Shown: positions 46,625 through 56,917 of the stretch, one piece after another
Position numbering within the stretch: the stretch's first letter is position 1
Layout: each line of letters opens with the position of its first letter
Assembly: GCF_001006325.2 (NCBI RefSeq)
Contig: NZ_LBIA02000001.1
Location: 4,093,501-4,157,500 of the forward strand
Origin: Afipia massiliensis
GTDB lineage: Bacteria; Pseudomonadota; Alphaproteobacteria; Rhizobiales; Xanthobacteraceae
Reading direction: 5' to 3'
DNA: 64,000 nt
Program-made: the position numbers and the translations under genes
Notes under the pieces: generated by a model
Databases searched by the model: none
Seen by the model: only the letters and a program-made list of their open reading frames with translations
Told to the model about the DNA's origin: nothing

Positions 46625-49128
46625 GCGAACCCCGTCAGCTTCTCCGGGCGCAATGCGCTACTGCCGTGCGGGAAGTAATGCGAGCCGATGGCATCGGCGA
46701 GGTTGAGCAGATTTTGCTCCAGCGAAAAGAGAGCCTTGGTATCGAATGCCTCCGCCTCGCCGGCGGTCATGGCAGCTTGAAGCGTCACGGCGAGGCGATG
46801 CGGCGGATCAATCAACCCGCCTTCGCGCATGCTCGGGAGACTGGCGATGTGCTCATTGAGCGCGGCGATCTGAAACGCGACGGAACGCGGATTGTATGTA
46901 TCCAACACCACCAGATCGCGCACCGGCGCCAGTAACGGCCCCACCAGATAGCGGGAACGATAGGTAATCTGGCAATCCACCAGCGTCAGCAGCAGATCGA
47001 GATCCTCGCCGGTTGCGGCGTCATAAGCGAACTGGCGCGCGAAACGAGCGATGTTGATCGCGCGCTCCACGCGCCGTCCCATTTCCAGAAAGCGCCAGCC
47101 AGCCGCGCGGTTCATGTTCTCCTGCGCAAGGCCTGCAAATGTCGCCAGCGATTGCAGAGTCCACTCGGCAGCCTCGAGCAGCGCTTCGTCGTCCTCGGCC
47201 TTTTCCGACAGGCGCTCCACCATGCCGGTGATGACGTGCCATGCGTCGGGCGACAACCGCTCGCGCAATGTCCTCGCTGTGCGTTGCGCCGAACGGACCA
47301 GCGACAGCGCGGAGCCGAACTTGTCGTGCGCCTGCAACGACTGCGCGGCGGTAGTGGCCAGCTTGGCGCGCGCAGACGGCGTGGTCGCCCCCCAGGCGAC
47401 GAGAAGACGCTGTATCCGCTCGATCACCGGCTGCATTGGCGACGGGCCCTTGCCGGGCTCTCGCAACGCGCCGCCCAGTGCGCGCACCAGCCGTAGCGTA
47501 GCTTCGGCGCGCTCCAGATAGCGGCCGAGCCAGAACAGATTATCCGCCGCACGGCTCGGTACCCATCCGGCGATGCGCTTGATGCGAACGGCGTCGCTCG
47601 GCGGCAGCAGCGTCGAGGTGGCGACTTCCTTCTCCGATACCACCCAGACGTCGGCCGCGCGGGTGCCCTCGCCCATCGACACCGCCCGCGCATCGGGCTG
47701 ATCAGCGATACGGCAAAATCCGCCCGGCAGGATGGTCCAGCCGTTCGGCGTGGCAGCGGCAAACACCCGAAGCACGAACGGGCGCGGCGAGATGTGACCG
47801 TTATCCCACACCGGCGTGGTGGAAAGGCGCACCATCTCCTGCCCGACGTAGTCGATGCCGCGCTTGCCTATCGCTGCAACCAGTTGCGCGCGCTCGTCCC
47901 TGGACAGCGAGCCGCCGATAATAGGACCGCGCCCCGGAAAGCCGGGTACTGATTGGCCGTAAGCGCCTTCGATGGCCATATCGTCCAGACGTGACAGCAC
48001 CTCCTCGCGCGCCGATTTCTGTCCGCACCACCATGTCGCGATGTGCGGCATCTTCAGCCCTTCACCGAAGAAGCGCTGGCTGAGGCTCGGCAAGAATCCA
48101 AGCAGCGTTCGCGCCTCCATCACGCCGGATCCGGGCATGTTCGCCACCGCAACGCCGCCCTTTCTGACGACGTCGATCAGGCCCGGCACGCCGAGCATGG
48201 ATCGGGCATCAAGTTCGAGCGGATCGAGCGAATTGGAATCGACCCGCCGCAGCAGCACGTCCAGCCGTTTCAGGCCTGCCACGGTTCGAACATGCAGCCG
48301 GTCCTCGCTCACCGCGAGATCGTCGCCCTCCACCAACAGGAAGCCGAGATAACGCGCCAGTGTGGCGTGCTCGAAATACGTCTCGCTCAAATTGCCGGGT
48401 GTCAGCAAGCCGATACGCGGCTCGTCGCGATCCGAGATCCCCCGCAAGCTGTCGCGGAATGCTTCAAAGAAAGGCGCAACGCGCTCGACATTCATCGACG
48501 TGTAAAGATTTGTCAGTGCGCGAGACAGCACCAGCCGATTTTCCAGTGCATACCCCGCGCCGGATGGCGCCTGTGTGCGGTCGGACAAAACCCACCAGCG
48601 CCCATCCGGACCGCGACCGATGTCGGCGGCATAGAGATTGAGATACTGGCCGCCGGGCGGCGATACACCGGAGACGGAGCGCAGATATTCAGAGCTTCCT
48701 GCGATAGCGGCCGCGGGCAATGCGCCATCGGCAATCAACCGGCCCTCGCCATACAGATCGCGCAAGATCAGTTCAAACAATTGGGCTCGCTGGGCAACAC
48801 CTTCAGAAATCTGCTTCCATTCGGCTTCGTCGATCAGCAGAGGCAGGTGACTTAGCGGCCACATCCGGTCTGCCGCATCCCCCGGCGTCCGATAGGTAAC
48901 GCCGGCCTCGCGCATATGTTGATCGGCGGACGCAAAACGACGCTCGATTTCGCCGGGCGCAAGCGTGGAGAATGCATCAAAGAACCGGGCCCAAACCTCA
49001 CGAGGCTGACCTTTGGCATCGAGAAATTCGTCGGGAATTCCAGGGAGCGGCGCATAGCCGCGTGTGCAGTCCAGAAGGTCCTGCTGCACCCGCCGCGATC
49101 CGGTCTCTCCGTTCCTCGTGTCCGCCAT
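46621..49128 (-). CDS. Circularly permuted ATP-grasp and alpha-E domain fusion
   Basis: 835 residues. N-terminal circularly permuted ATP-grasp ligase (about 1-490: GVTYRTPGDAADRMWPLSHLP, RGPDGRWWVLSDRTQAPSGA, IGLLTPGNLSETYFEHATLA, LLRRVDSNSLDPLEL and IIGGSLSRDERAQLV), then the alpha-E helical domain (about 510-835: RAADNLFWLGRYLERAEATLRL). In many genomes the two are separate genes, so this is a fusion. ATP-grasp enzymes of this type are predicted amidoligases. It overlaps the transglutaminase gene by 4 nt. Confidence 0.9.
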   Translation of the reverse strand: MADTRNGETGSRRVQQDLLDCTRGYAPLPGIPDEFLDAKGQPREVWARFFDAFSTLAPGEIERRFASADQHMREAGVTYRTPGDAADRMWPLSHLPLLIDEAEWKQISEGVAQRAQLFELILRDLYGEGRLIADGALPAAAIAGSSEYLRSVSGVSPPGGQYLNLYAADIGRGPDGRWWVLSDRTQAPSGAGYALENRLVLSRALTNLYTSMNVERVAPFFEAFRDSLRGISDRDEPRIGLLTPGNLSETYFEHATLARYLGFLLVEGDDLAVSEDRLHVRTVAGLKRLDVLLRRVDSNSLDPLELDARSMLGVPGLIDVVRKGGVAVANMPGSGVMEARTLLGFLPSLSQRFFGEGLKMPHIATWWCGQKSAREEVLSRLDDMAIEGAYGQSVPGFPGRGPIIGGSLSRDERAQLVAAIGKRGIDYVGQEMVRLSTTPVWDNGHISPRPFVLRVFAAATPNGWTILPGGFCRIADQPDARAVSMGEGTRAADVWVVSEKEVATSTLLPPSDAVRIKRIAGWVPSRAADNLFWLGRYLERAEATLRLVRALGGALREPGKGPSPMQPVIERIQRLLVAWGATTPSARAKLATTAAQSLQAHDKFGSALSLVRSAQRTARTLRERLSPDAWHVITGMVERLSEKAEDDEALLEAAEWTLQSLATFAGLAQENMNRAAGWRFLEMGRRVERAINIARFARQFAYDAATGEDLDLLLTLVDCQITYRSRYLVGPLLAPVRDLVVLDTYNPRSVAFQIAALNEHIASLPSMREGGLIDPPHRLAVTLQAAMTAGEAEAFDTKALFSLEQNLLNLADAIGSHYFPHGSSALRPEKLTGFA

Positions 49129-49180
49129 CCCGACTCGCTTTCTGCTTTCCGCGACAATTTCGCCGATTATGGCTGCGGCC

Positions 49181-52100
49181 TCAATGCGGGAGCGGCGTCC
49201 GAAGGTCCAGAGTCAGGGGAAATTCGAGAGTTCTTTCCTCGGAAGGCACGGTTATTGGGCCGGGCGTGTGGCCGTGGTCCTGAAAGCGGGCCAACCGCCG
49301 CGCCTCGGCCTCGTAGCTGTTGACCGGCTTGGTCTCGTAGCTGCGGCCTCCGGGATGGGCGACATGATAGACGCAGCCGCCCAGCGAGCGCCCGTTCCAG
49401 GTATCGAGGATGTCGAAGGTCAGCGGCGCATGGACCGGAATGGTCGGATGCAATCCGGATGACGGCTGCCACGCCTTGAAGCGTACGCCGGCGACGGCCT
49501 GGCCCGAACGCCCGGTATCCGTCAGCGGCAAACGACGGCCATTGCAAGTGATGACGTGGCGTCCCTGGACGAGACCATTCACCTTGACCTGCAACCGTTC
49601 GACGGAGGAGTCGACATAACGCACCGTGCCGCCGCCGGTGCTTTCTTCGCCAAGCACATGCCAAGGCTCCAGAGCCTGACGCAATTCCAGCGTCACGCCG
49701 CCATGCTGCACGCAGCCGAAAAGCGGAAAGCGGAATTCAAGCTGTGCTTCGAACCATTCGGGTTCGAAATCGTAACCCGCCTCTTTCAGGTCCGACAGAA
49801 CGTCCTTGAAATCCTCCCAGAGAAAGTGCGGCAACATGAAACGATCGTGCAGCGTGGTGCCCCAGCGCACGAATCGGCCGTCCTGCGGCTCCCGCCAGAA
49901 TTTCGCGACCAGCGCGCGGATGATGAGCTGCTGCGCCAGGCTCATGCGCGCATCGGGCGGCATTTCCAGCGCGCGGAATTCAACCAAACCGAGACGGCCC
50001 GTCGGGCTGTCCGGCGAATACAGCTTGTCGATGCAGATTTCCGCGCGATGAGTGTTTCCGGTGATATCCACCAGCAGATGGCGGAACGTGCGATCGACCA
50101 GCCACAGCGGGACTTTTTCGCCCTTTGGTGGAATCTGCGCCATCGCAATTTCGAGCTCGTAAAGCGCGTCGTGTCGCGCTTCGTCGATGCGTGGCGCCTG
50201 ACTGGTCGGGCCGATGAACATGCCCGAAAACAGATACGACAGTGACGGATGACGCTGCCAGAACAGCACCACGCTCTTGAGCAGATCGGGACGCCGCAGA
50301 AACGGCGAGTCCGCGGGCGTACCGCCGCCGATCACGACATGATTGCCGCCGCCGGTGCCAGTGTGACGGCCGTCGATCAGAAAACGGTTCGCGCCCAAAC
50401 GAACATGCGCGGCCTCCTGATACAAACCGATGGTCGTATCGACGATCTCGCGCCAGTTTTTCGCCGGATGAATGTTGATCTCGATCACGCCGGGATCTGG
50501 CGTGACCTTGATGACCTCAACACGCGGATCGTATGGCGGCGCGTAGCCTTCGACATGCACCTGAAGCTTCATGTCCTCGGCAGTCGCCTCGACAACTGCG
50601 ATCAATTCCAGATAATCGTCGAGCTTCTCGACCGGCGGCATGAACGCGCACAGGATGCCGTCACGGATTTCAATCGACAAGGCGGTGCGGACCCCGCCTT
50701 TGCCGTCTCCGACCTGCTGCTCCTGAATGAACTGACGCGGTGCACCGTCCATATGCGCGCCGTCATCGAATACGGGAGGCTGCGCAGCCGGTTCGGGCGG
50801 CGGGGCACCGCCACCGAAGTCCGGCAGCGGCTCGCGCTCCTCCATCGGATCCTGTTCAACGATATAGGGATAATCCTCCGGCGGAATCCATTGCAGCGAA
50901 CTCATCGGCAGCCGCAGCCCGAGCGGTGAATCGCCCGGCATCAGAAAGAGATTGCCACGTCGCAAACTCCATTTCTCGCTGCGCCAGCGGCTGGCGGCTT
51001 TGGCGTTCCAGCGCTGCACAGGCAGAACGAAGCCACGCGGCACGTTCAATCCCTGCTGAAACACCTGCGCCATCCGCGAGCGCTCTTCGGGATCGGCCAG
51101 TTTTGAATCGCTCGGATCGACATTGCCGGGTAGGCTGTTCTCCTTCAGCAGCCAGTGTGCCTGATCTTCATAAGCAGGAAGCACATTGCTCGCGTCCACA
51201 CCAAGTTTCTCGGCGATATGTGTCGCGAATTTTTCCGCCTGCTCGATCTTCGCCGAGCGCGGGCCTTCCATGGGCGCGATCAGATCCGGATTTCGCCAGA
51301 TCGGCACACCGTCCTTGCGCCAATAGAGTCCGAACGCCCAGCGAGGCAGGCTTTCGCCGGGATACCATTTGCCCTGTCCGTAATGCAGCAAGCCGCCTGG
51401 CGCGAACCGCGTGCGTAAACGGCGGATGAGGTCGTCGGCGATACCGCGCTTGGTCGGACCGACAGCAGCAGTATTCCACTCGGCAGATTCCAGATCGTCG
51501 ATTGAAACGAATGTCGGCTCGCCGCCCATCGTCAGGCGCACGTCATCCGCCGCCAGATCGGCATCGACCTTCACGCCGAGCGTATCGAGACGCCGCCAGG
51601 AGTCGTCCGAGAACGGCTTGGTGATGCGCGGCGCTTCATTGAAGCGCGTCACCTTCATCTCAAAACCGAATTCGACGTTCGCCGAACTGACGTTGCCGCT
51701 GATCGGCGCAGCCGTCCGGTAGTGCGGCGACGCGGCGACGGGAATGTGCCCCTCACCTGTCAGCATGCCGGAGGTTACATCGAATCCGACCCAGCCGGCA
51801 CCCGGCAGATAAACCTCTGCCCATGCGTGCAAATCGGTGAAATCAGCCTCGACCTCGCGTGGTCCCTGCAGCGGATCGACGTCGGGACGCAATTGAATGA
51901 GGTAGCCGGAGACGAAGCGCGCGGCTAATCCGAGATGGCGCAGCGCCTGAATCAAAAGCCACGCCGAATCGCGGCAAGACCCGGCGCCGCTTTGCAGCGT
52001 TTCCTCCGGCGACTGGATGCCCGGTTCCATGCGAATGACGTAGTTGACCCGATCGCGTAATTTCGCGTTTAGATCGACGAGGAAGTTCACCGTATTGGTC

Positions 52101-52513
52101 GGTTCGCGCGGGATGCTTGCAAGATACTGTGCAAGCAATGGTGTCACAGGCTCGGTCTTCAGATAAGGCGCAAGTTCGTCGGCGAGATCCGGCGGATACA
52201 GAAACGGAAGCGTCTCGGCATAGGGTTCCACAAAGAAATCGAACGGATTGACCACCGCCATGTCGGCGATGAAATCCACCTCGATCTTGAACTCACGCGC
52301 CGGTTCCGGAAACACAAAGCGCGCGAGCCAGTTTCCCTGGGGGTCCTGCTGCCAGTTGACGAAATGCGTCTCCGGCAGAACCTTTAGCGAATAACTGGAA
52401 ACGCGGGTGCGGGAATGCGGCGCCGGCCTCAACCGGATGACCTGCGGCCCGAGGCTGACAGGCTGGTCATACGTATAGTGTGTGACGTGATGCAGAGCGA
52501 CGGCAATGGACAC
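49181..52513 (-). CDS. Transglutaminase domain plus DUF2126 protein
   Basis: 1110 residues from a GTG at 52513 ([14 protein letters not shown] follows); the open frame reaches 52582 but has no ribosome site there, while GAGG lies 10 nt before the GTG. N-terminal transglutaminase core: Cys in [12 protein letters not shown], His in [15 protein letters not shown], Asp in GFDVTSG. The DUF2126 region follows (about 340-1110), with [17 protein letters not shown] and [19 protein letters not shown]. First gene of the operon, 52 nt before the ATP-grasp gene. Confidence 0.9.
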   Translation of the reverse strand: MSIAVALHHVTHYTYDQPVSLGPQVIRLRPAPHSRTRVSSYSLKVLPETHFVNWQQDPQGNWLARFVFPEPAREFKIEVDFIADMAVVNPFDFFVEPYAETLPFLYPPDLADELAPYLKTEPVTPLLAQYLASIPREPTNTVNFLVDLNAKLRDRVNYVIRMEPGIQSPEETLQSGAGSCRDSAWLLIQALRHLGLAARFVSGYLIQLRPDVDPLQGPREVEADFTDLHAWAEVYLPGAGWVGFDVTSGMLTGEGHIPVAASPHYRTAAPISGNVSSANVEFGFEMKVTRFNEAPRITKPFSDDSWRRLDTLGVKVDADLAADDVRLTMGGEPTFVSIDDLESAEWNTAAVGPTKRGIADDLIRRLRTRFAPGGLLHYGQGKWYPGESLPRWAFGLYWRKDGVPIWRNPDLIAPMEGPRSAKIEQAEKFATHIAEKLGVDASNVLPAYEDQAHWLLKENSLPGNVDPSDSKLADPEERSRMAQVFQQGLNVPRGFVLPVQRWNAKAASRWRSEKWSLRRGNLFLMPGDSPLGLRLPMSSLQWIPPEDYPYIVEQDPMEEREPLPDFGGGAPPPEPAAQPPVFDDGAHMDGAPRQFIQEQQVGDGKGGVRTALSIEIRDGILCAFMPPVEKLDDYLELIAVVEATAEDMKLQVHVEGYAPPYDPRVEVIKVTPDPGVIEINIHPAKNWREIVDTTIGLYQEAAHVRLGANRFLIDGRHTGTGGGNHVVIGGGTPADSPFLRRPDLLKSVVLFWQRHPSLSYLFSGMFIGPTSQAPRIDEARHDALYELEIAMAQIPPKGEKVPLWLVDRTFRHLLVDITGNTHRAEICIDKLYSPDSPTGRLGLVEFRALEMPPDARMSLAQQLIIRALVAKFWREPQDGRFVRWGTTLHDRFMLPHFLWEDFKDVLSDLKEAGYDFEPEWFEAQLEFRFPLFGCVQHGGVTLELRQALEPWHVLGEESTGGGTVRYVDSSVERLQVKVNGLVQGRHVITCNGRRLPLTDTGRSGQAVAGVRFKAWQPSSGLHPTIPVHAPLTFDILDTWNGRSLGGCVYHVAHPGGRSYETKPVNSYEAEARRLARFQDHGHTPGPITVPSEERTLEFPLTLDLRTPLPH

Positions 52514-52596
52514 GGCGCGACAACCTCGATGGCTCGTTTTTTGAGCAGAACACCTGAACAAGCCGCTATCAAGCGCTAACAACGGGCAAGGACTGC

Positions 52597-54525
52597 CTAA
52601 CGCATTGGCAAATCGAGGTTTCGTGCCGAAACTCCGAGCGATTTGATCCGCGACGCCAGCGTGGTCGGCTTGATGGCCAGCAGTTCCGCTGCACCGCCCT
52701 TGCCGAAGACCTTGCCGCCGGACGCCTTCAGCGCGGCCAGAATATTGTTGCGTTCGTGCTCCCGCATTTCATCGTCGGTCATGATGGGCTGAGGCGCACC
52801 ATTCTTGGGACGGCGTGCCGCAACCGGTAGCTCGGGTCCGCCTTGCTGGATCGGCAGATCAATCCGCAGCCGTCCGTTCTGAGCCAGAATGGCGGCGCGC
52901 TCGATCACGTTCTGCAATTCGCGAACATTGCCCGGCCAGTCATATTGCATCAGGCGGCGCACATCGCCTTCAGACAGCCGCAGATCGGACTTGAACGACT
53001 TGCTTTCGCTGGCGAGGAAGTGTTGCGCCAACTGCGGAATGTCCTCGCGGCGATCACGCAGCGGCACAGTCTCAACAGGAAACACATTAAGCCGGAAATA
53101 GAGGTCCTCGCGGAAACGCCCCTGCTTCACTTCCTGCTTCAGTTCGCGATTGGTGGCAGCGATGACGCGGACGTTTACCGCGCGCGTGCGTTCCTCGCCG
53201 ACGCGCTCGAAATGACCCTCCTGCAACACGCGCAGCAGCTTGCCCTGAAGCTCCAGCGGAATTTCGCCGACTTCATCCAGAAACAAGGTCCCGCCATCGG
53301 CGAGTTCAAACCGTCCGATGCGGTCGCGCAACGCGCCGGTAAACGCGCCGCGTACATGACCGAAGAATTCACTCTCGAACAGTTCGCGCGGAATCGCCGC
53401 GCAGTTGACGCGGATCAGCGGACGGTCGCTGCGCTGGCTCGCCTCGTGAATGGCGCGCGCAATTAGTTCCTTGCCGGTGCCGGACTCGCCAGTGATCATC
53501 ACTGTCGCATCGGTCGGCGCGACAAGGCTGACCTGCCGTAGCGTTTTCTGCACCGCAGCCGTGTGGCCGATGATGCCGCGCGGATTGGTCTCGGTGCGGA
53601 TTTCCTCCTGCAAATAGGCATTTTCCTGCTCGAGCCGCTCGCGCAGCTGATCAACCTCGGCAAGCGCCGCACGCAGTTTTTCATCGGCCTCGCGGCGCTG
53701 GCTGACATCACGGAACACGATCACCGCGCCGACCACCACGCCGCGATCGCGGATTGGCGTCGATGTATATTCAACCCAGACCGGCGTACCGTCCTTGCGC
53801 CAGAACACCTCATCATCGACCTGATGCACTGCGCCGTCACGGAACGCCGCATAGATCGGACAATCTTCGTGCGGATAATGCCGGCCATCGTGATGGGTGT
53901 GGTGCACGGTCGAGTGAATGTTGGTCCCGACAAGCTCCTCCGCTGACCAGCCGAGGATGCGTTCAGCCACCGGATTGACGAACGTGGTCTTGCCCTCCGC
54001 GTTGACTCCGTAGATGCCCTCGCCTGCGGCACGCAGGATGAGTTGGTTTTCGCGCTCGATGTCACGGAACACGCGCTCGACGCGCTGCCAGGCAGCGATT
54101 CCGCCGCGCATGTGATCTTCCGCCGTCAGATCGACCAGACGGCGGCGGCGCTGTTCGAGGTCATTCAGGGCCAGGAGCACAAGCGGCGTCCCATCCTGCG
54201 GGATCAGCGAGCCGGTGTATTCCAGCCGAAGTTTGTTTCCCGCCGCATGGCGCGGGGTCAGCGACGTGGTCCAGAACGAGCCTTTGTCGAACACCGCCTG
54301 CGTGAAAACGATCAGCGCGGGCACCTGTCCGGCGTGAAGCGCGCTGATTTTCATTTGCCGCATCAGAGCGCGATCATATCCCAACAGCGTGCAAACGGCT
54401 GGATTGGCGTCAACGATGCGGTCGCCGTGAGGGTCCAGCAGCAGCATCGGTTCGGTCGCGAAATCGAACGCCGCTCCCCACACATCGTGATCACGCGCCG
54501 AAGGTACCGGTAGCGAAACGTCCAT
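52597..54525 (-). CDS. Sigma54-dependent enhancer-binding regulator with PAS domains
   Basis: 642 residues. A PAS domain (about 14-110), a second PAS with [25 protein letters not shown] and an unusual His-rich loop [17 protein letters not shown], a coiled coil, then the AAA+ domain with GESGTGKE (Walker A), the sigma54-contacting GAFTGA loop and LFLDEVGEI, and a Fis-type HTH at the end ([13 protein letters not shown]). It activates RpoN promoters. Divergent from the cyanate transporter operon, with three ACGA-N4-TCGT dyads between, so it is very likely its direct regulator. Confidence 0.95.
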   Translation of the reverse strand: MDVSLPVPSARDHDVWGAAFDFATEPMLLLDPHGDRIVDANPAVCTLLGYDRALMRQMKISALHAGQVPALIVFTQAVFDKGSFWTTSLTPRHAAGNKLRLEYTGSLIPQDGTPLVLLALNDLEQRRRRLVDLTAEDHMRGGIAAWQRVERVFRDIERENQLILRAAGEGIYGVNAEGKTTFVNPVAERILGWSAEELVGTNIHSTVHHTHHDGRHYPHEDCPIYAAFRDGAVHQVDDEVFWRKDGTPVWVEYTSTPIRDRGVVVGAVIVFRDVSQRREADEKLRAALAEVDQLRERLEQENAYLQEEIRTETNPRGIIGHTAAVQKTLRQVSLVAPTDATVMITGESGTGKELIARAIHEASQRSDRPLIRVNCAAIPRELFESEFFGHVRGAFTGALRDRIGRFELADGGTLFLDEVGEIPLELQGKLLRVLQEGHFERVGEERTRAVNVRVIAATNRELKQEVKQGRFREDLYFRLNVFPVETVPLRDRREDIPQLAQHFLASESKSFKSDLRLSEGDVRRLMQYDWPGNVRELQNVIERAAILAQNGRLRIDLPIQQGGPELPVAARRPKNGAPQPIMTDDEMREHERNNILAALKASGGKVFGKGGAAELLAIKPTTLASRIKSLGVSARNLDLPMR

Positions 54526-54536
54526 CCACCCTCACT

Positions 54537-54586
54537 ACGAGATATCGTGATTGAATTACGAATATTCGTATATCACGACATTTCGT
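54537..54586. promoter_or_regulatory. Three ACGA-N4-TCGT dyads (candidate enhancer sites)
   Basis: ACGA-GATA-TCGT (54537-54548), ACGA-ATAT-TCGT (54558-54569, part of the perfect palindrome TACGAATATTCGTA) and ACGA-CATT-TCGT (54575-54586). They lie about 85-130 nt upstream of the predicted start near 54670, the usual distance for enhancer-binding proteins, and just upstream of the regulator's own ATG (54525). Confidence 0.7.
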
Positions 54587-54604
54587 AACAGACAATATTC
54601 CCGC

Positions 54605-54619
54605 TGTGCCGCAGGCACA
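54605..54619. promoter_or_regulatory. TGTGCC-GCA-GGCACA palindrome
   Basis: Perfect 6-bp dyad with a 3-nt spacer, between the enhancer sites and the -24/-12 promoter. It differs from the ACGA-N4-TCGT dyads, so it may bind a second factor. Confidence 0.5.
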
Positions 54620-54643
54620 TTGATAAACCGCGAAAAACGACCG

Positions 54644-54660
54644 TGGCACGACCCTTGCGT
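54644..54660 (+). promoter_or_regulatory. Sigma54 (-24/-12) promoter of the cyanate operon
   Basis: TGGCACGACCCTTGC is a near-perfect match to the consensus, with GG (54645-54646) and GC (54657-54658) exactly 10 nt apart. Start near 54670, 22 nt before the ATG of the binding-protein gene. Confidence 0.92.
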
Positions 54661-54691
54661 AGTGATTGGAAACATCACGCTGGAGGCTTTC

Positions 54692-56074
54692 ATGTCCACC
54701 TTCGACAATCCGTTCGATCCGAACCGCCGCCTCTCCTCGTTCGGCTGCTCATGTGGCCGGCACGCGACCGACGCCGAGCACCAAGCAGCCCTCCAGTTCC
54801 AGGCAACACCTGCGGAAAGCGACGAGCAGCGCTACGAAGGCGTCGTCGCCTCTGCCGTGATGCGCGCGATGTTCCCCCAGGACGCCGCCCGCCGCGCGTT
54901 CCTGAAATCGGTCGGCGCCGCCACCGCGGTCGCCGCAGTCTCGCAATTCTTCCCGCTGAAGACTGCCACCGAAGTTTTCGCGCAGGGCGCTCCGCTCGAA
55001 AAGAAAGACCTCAAGGTCGGATTCATTCCGATCACCTGCGCCACCCCGATCATCATGGCGGCGCCGATGGGCTTCTACGCCAAGAATGGCCTCAACGTCG
55101 AAGTCATCAAGACCGCTGGCTGGGCCGTCATCCGCGACAAGACCGTCAACAAGGAATACGACGCCGCGCACATGCTCTCACCGATGCCGCTCGCTCTGAC
55201 ACTTGGCGCGGGATCGAATCCGGTGCCCTACACCATGCCTGCGGTGGAGAACATCAACGGTCAAGCCATCACGCTGGCGCTGAAGCACAAGGACAAGCGC
55301 AATCCGAAGGACTGGAAGGGTTTCAAATTCGCTGTACCCTTCGACTATTCGATGCACAACTACCTGCTGCGCTACTATCTCGCCGAGCACGGCATCGATC
55401 CCGACGCAGACGTGCAGATCCGCTCTGTGCCGCCGCCGGAAATGGTCGCGAACCTGCGCGCGGACAATATCGACGGCTTCCTCGGCCCCGATCCGATGAA
55501 CCAGCGCGCCGTCTACGACAATGTCGGATTCATCCACATCCTGACCAAGGACATCTGGGAAGGCCATCCTTGTTGCGCGTTCGCCGCATCGAAGGAATTC
55601 GTCACCACGATGCCGAACACCTACGCGGCGTTGCTAAAATCGATCATCGACGCCACTGCGTTCGCCCACAAAGCCGAGAACCGCAAGCAGATTGCGGAGG
55701 CGATCTCGCCGGCGAATTACATTAACCAGCCCCAGATCGTGCTGGAGCAGATTTTGACGGGCACCTTCGCCGACGGTCTCGGTAATATCGTCAAGCAGCC
55801 CAACCGCCTCGACTTCGATCCGTTCCCCTGGCAGTCCTTCGCGATCTGGATCATGACCCAGATGAAGCGCTGGGGTCAGATCAAGGGCGACGTGGACTAC
55901 AAGGCTGTCGCCGAGCAGGTTTACCTTGCGACAGATACCGCGAAGCTGATGAAAGAGGTCGGCCTCACACCGCCGGCAACGACGACGAAGAGTTTCGTCG
56001 TGATGGGCAAGACCTTCGATCCGGCAAAGCCAGAAGATTACCTCAACAGCTTCAAGATCAGGAAGGCGAGCTGA
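54692..56074 (+). CDS. ABC transporter substrate-binding protein (nitrate/cyanate type)
   Basis: 460 residues from the ATG at 54692 (MSTFDNPFDPN, TGGAGG upstream); the open frame extends 47 codons further but over the promoter. The first about 50 residues hold SSFGCSCGRHATDAEHQAA, then a twin-arginine signal RRAFLKSVGAATAVAAVS. The mature part is a NrtA/CmpA-type type II binding fold (VGFIPITCATPIIMA and PPPEMVANLRADNIDGFLGPD). It likely binds cyanate, nitrate or bicarbonate; cyanase in the same operon favours cyanate. Its stop overlaps the permease start by 1 nt. Confidence 0.92.
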   Translation: MSTFDNPFDPNRRLSSFGCSCGRHATDAEHQAALQFQATPAESDEQRYEGVVASAVMRAMFPQDAARRAFLKSVGAATAVAAVSQFFPLKTATEVFAQGAPLEKKDLKVGFIPITCATPIIMAAPMGFYAKNGLNVEVIKTAGWAVIRDKTVNKEYDAAHMLSPMPLALTLGAGSNPVPYTMPAVENINGQAITLALKHKDKRNPKDWKGFKFAVPFDYSMHNYLLRYYLAEHGIDPDADVQIRSVPPPEMVANLRADNIDGFLGPDPMNQRAVYDNVGFIHILTKDIWEGHPCCAFAASKEFVTTMPNTYAALLKSIIDATAFAHKAENRKQIAEAISPANYINQPQIVLEQILTGTFADGLGNIVKQPNRLDFDPFPWQSFAIWIMTQMKRWGQIKGDVDYKAVAEQVYLATDTAKLMKEVGLTPPATTTKSFVVMGKTFDPAKPEDYLNSFKIRKAS

Positions 56075-56913
56075 TGTCGTCCTCGCTGAGGTTTCGCGCT
56101 GCGATTGTGTCGGTGGCTATCTTCCTCGTCTTCATCGGCGCGTGGCATCTCGCCACGCGCAGCACCGGATCGGTCGCCGCGATGAATCCGGAATATGCCA
56201 AGCTGATGGGGCTGAATGCCACGCAGGGCAAGTCGGCAATGCCAGGCCCGCTCGATGTTGGTGCTAAACTCTGGGAGCACATCAGGCAGCCGTTTTACGA
56301 CAATGGGCCAAACGACAAGGGGCTGGGTATCCAGCTCGCCTACTCCATCGCCCGTGTTGCGATCGGGTACTTGCTCGCCGTCGCTGTCGCGATCCCGCTC
56401 GGATTCTTGATCGGGATGTCGCCGCTGCTGAGCAAGGCGCTTGATCCGTTCATTCAGATTCTGAAACCCATCTCGCCGCTGGCCTGGATGCCACTTGCAC
56501 TCTACACCATCAAGGATTCCAGCCTTTCGGCGATCTTCGTGATCTTCATCTGCTCGGTCTGGCCGATGCTGATGAACACCGCGTTCGGCGTGTCTGCCGT
56601 GCGCAAGGAATGGATCAACGTCGCCCGCACGCTCGAGGTGGGTAATGTCCGCCGCGCCTTCACGGTGATCCTGCCTGCCGCTGCGCCGACCATTCTCACC
56701 GGCATGCGCATCTCCATCGGCATCGCATGGCTCGTGATTGTCGCCGCCGAAATGCTCGTGGGCGGCACCGGCATTGGCTATTTCGTTTGGAACGAGTGGA
56801 ACAACCTGTCGATCACCAACGTCATCATCGCCATCTTCGTCATCGGCCTCGTCGGCATGATCCTCGATCAAATCCTTGCGCGGTTCACGCGCATGGTTAC
56901 GTTCCCGGAGTGA
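56074..56913 (+). CDS. ABC transporter permease (nitrate/cyanate type)
   Basis: 279 residues, with about six hydrophobic segments. The EAA-type loop contains the stretch VGNVRRAFTVILPAAAPTIL. Membrane partner of the binding protein and ATPase; family members are NrtB/TauC-like. Starts at the last base of the binding-protein stop codon, and the ATPase begins 4 nt after its end. Confidence 0.94.
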   Translation: MSSSLRFRAAIVSVAIFLVFIGAWHLATRSTGSVAAMNPEYAKLMGLNATQGKSAMPGPLDVGAKLWEHIRQPFYDNGPNDKGLGIQLAYSIARVAIGYLLAVAVAIPLGFLIGMSPLLSKALDPFIQILKPISPLAWMPLALYTIKDSSLSAIFVIFICSVWPMLMNTAFGVSAVRKEWINVARTLEVGNVRRAFTVILPAAAPTILTGMRISIGIAWLVIVAAEMLVGGTGIGYFVWNEWNNLSITNVIIAIFVIGLVGMILDQILARFTRMVTFPE

Positions 56914-56917
56914 GGCA

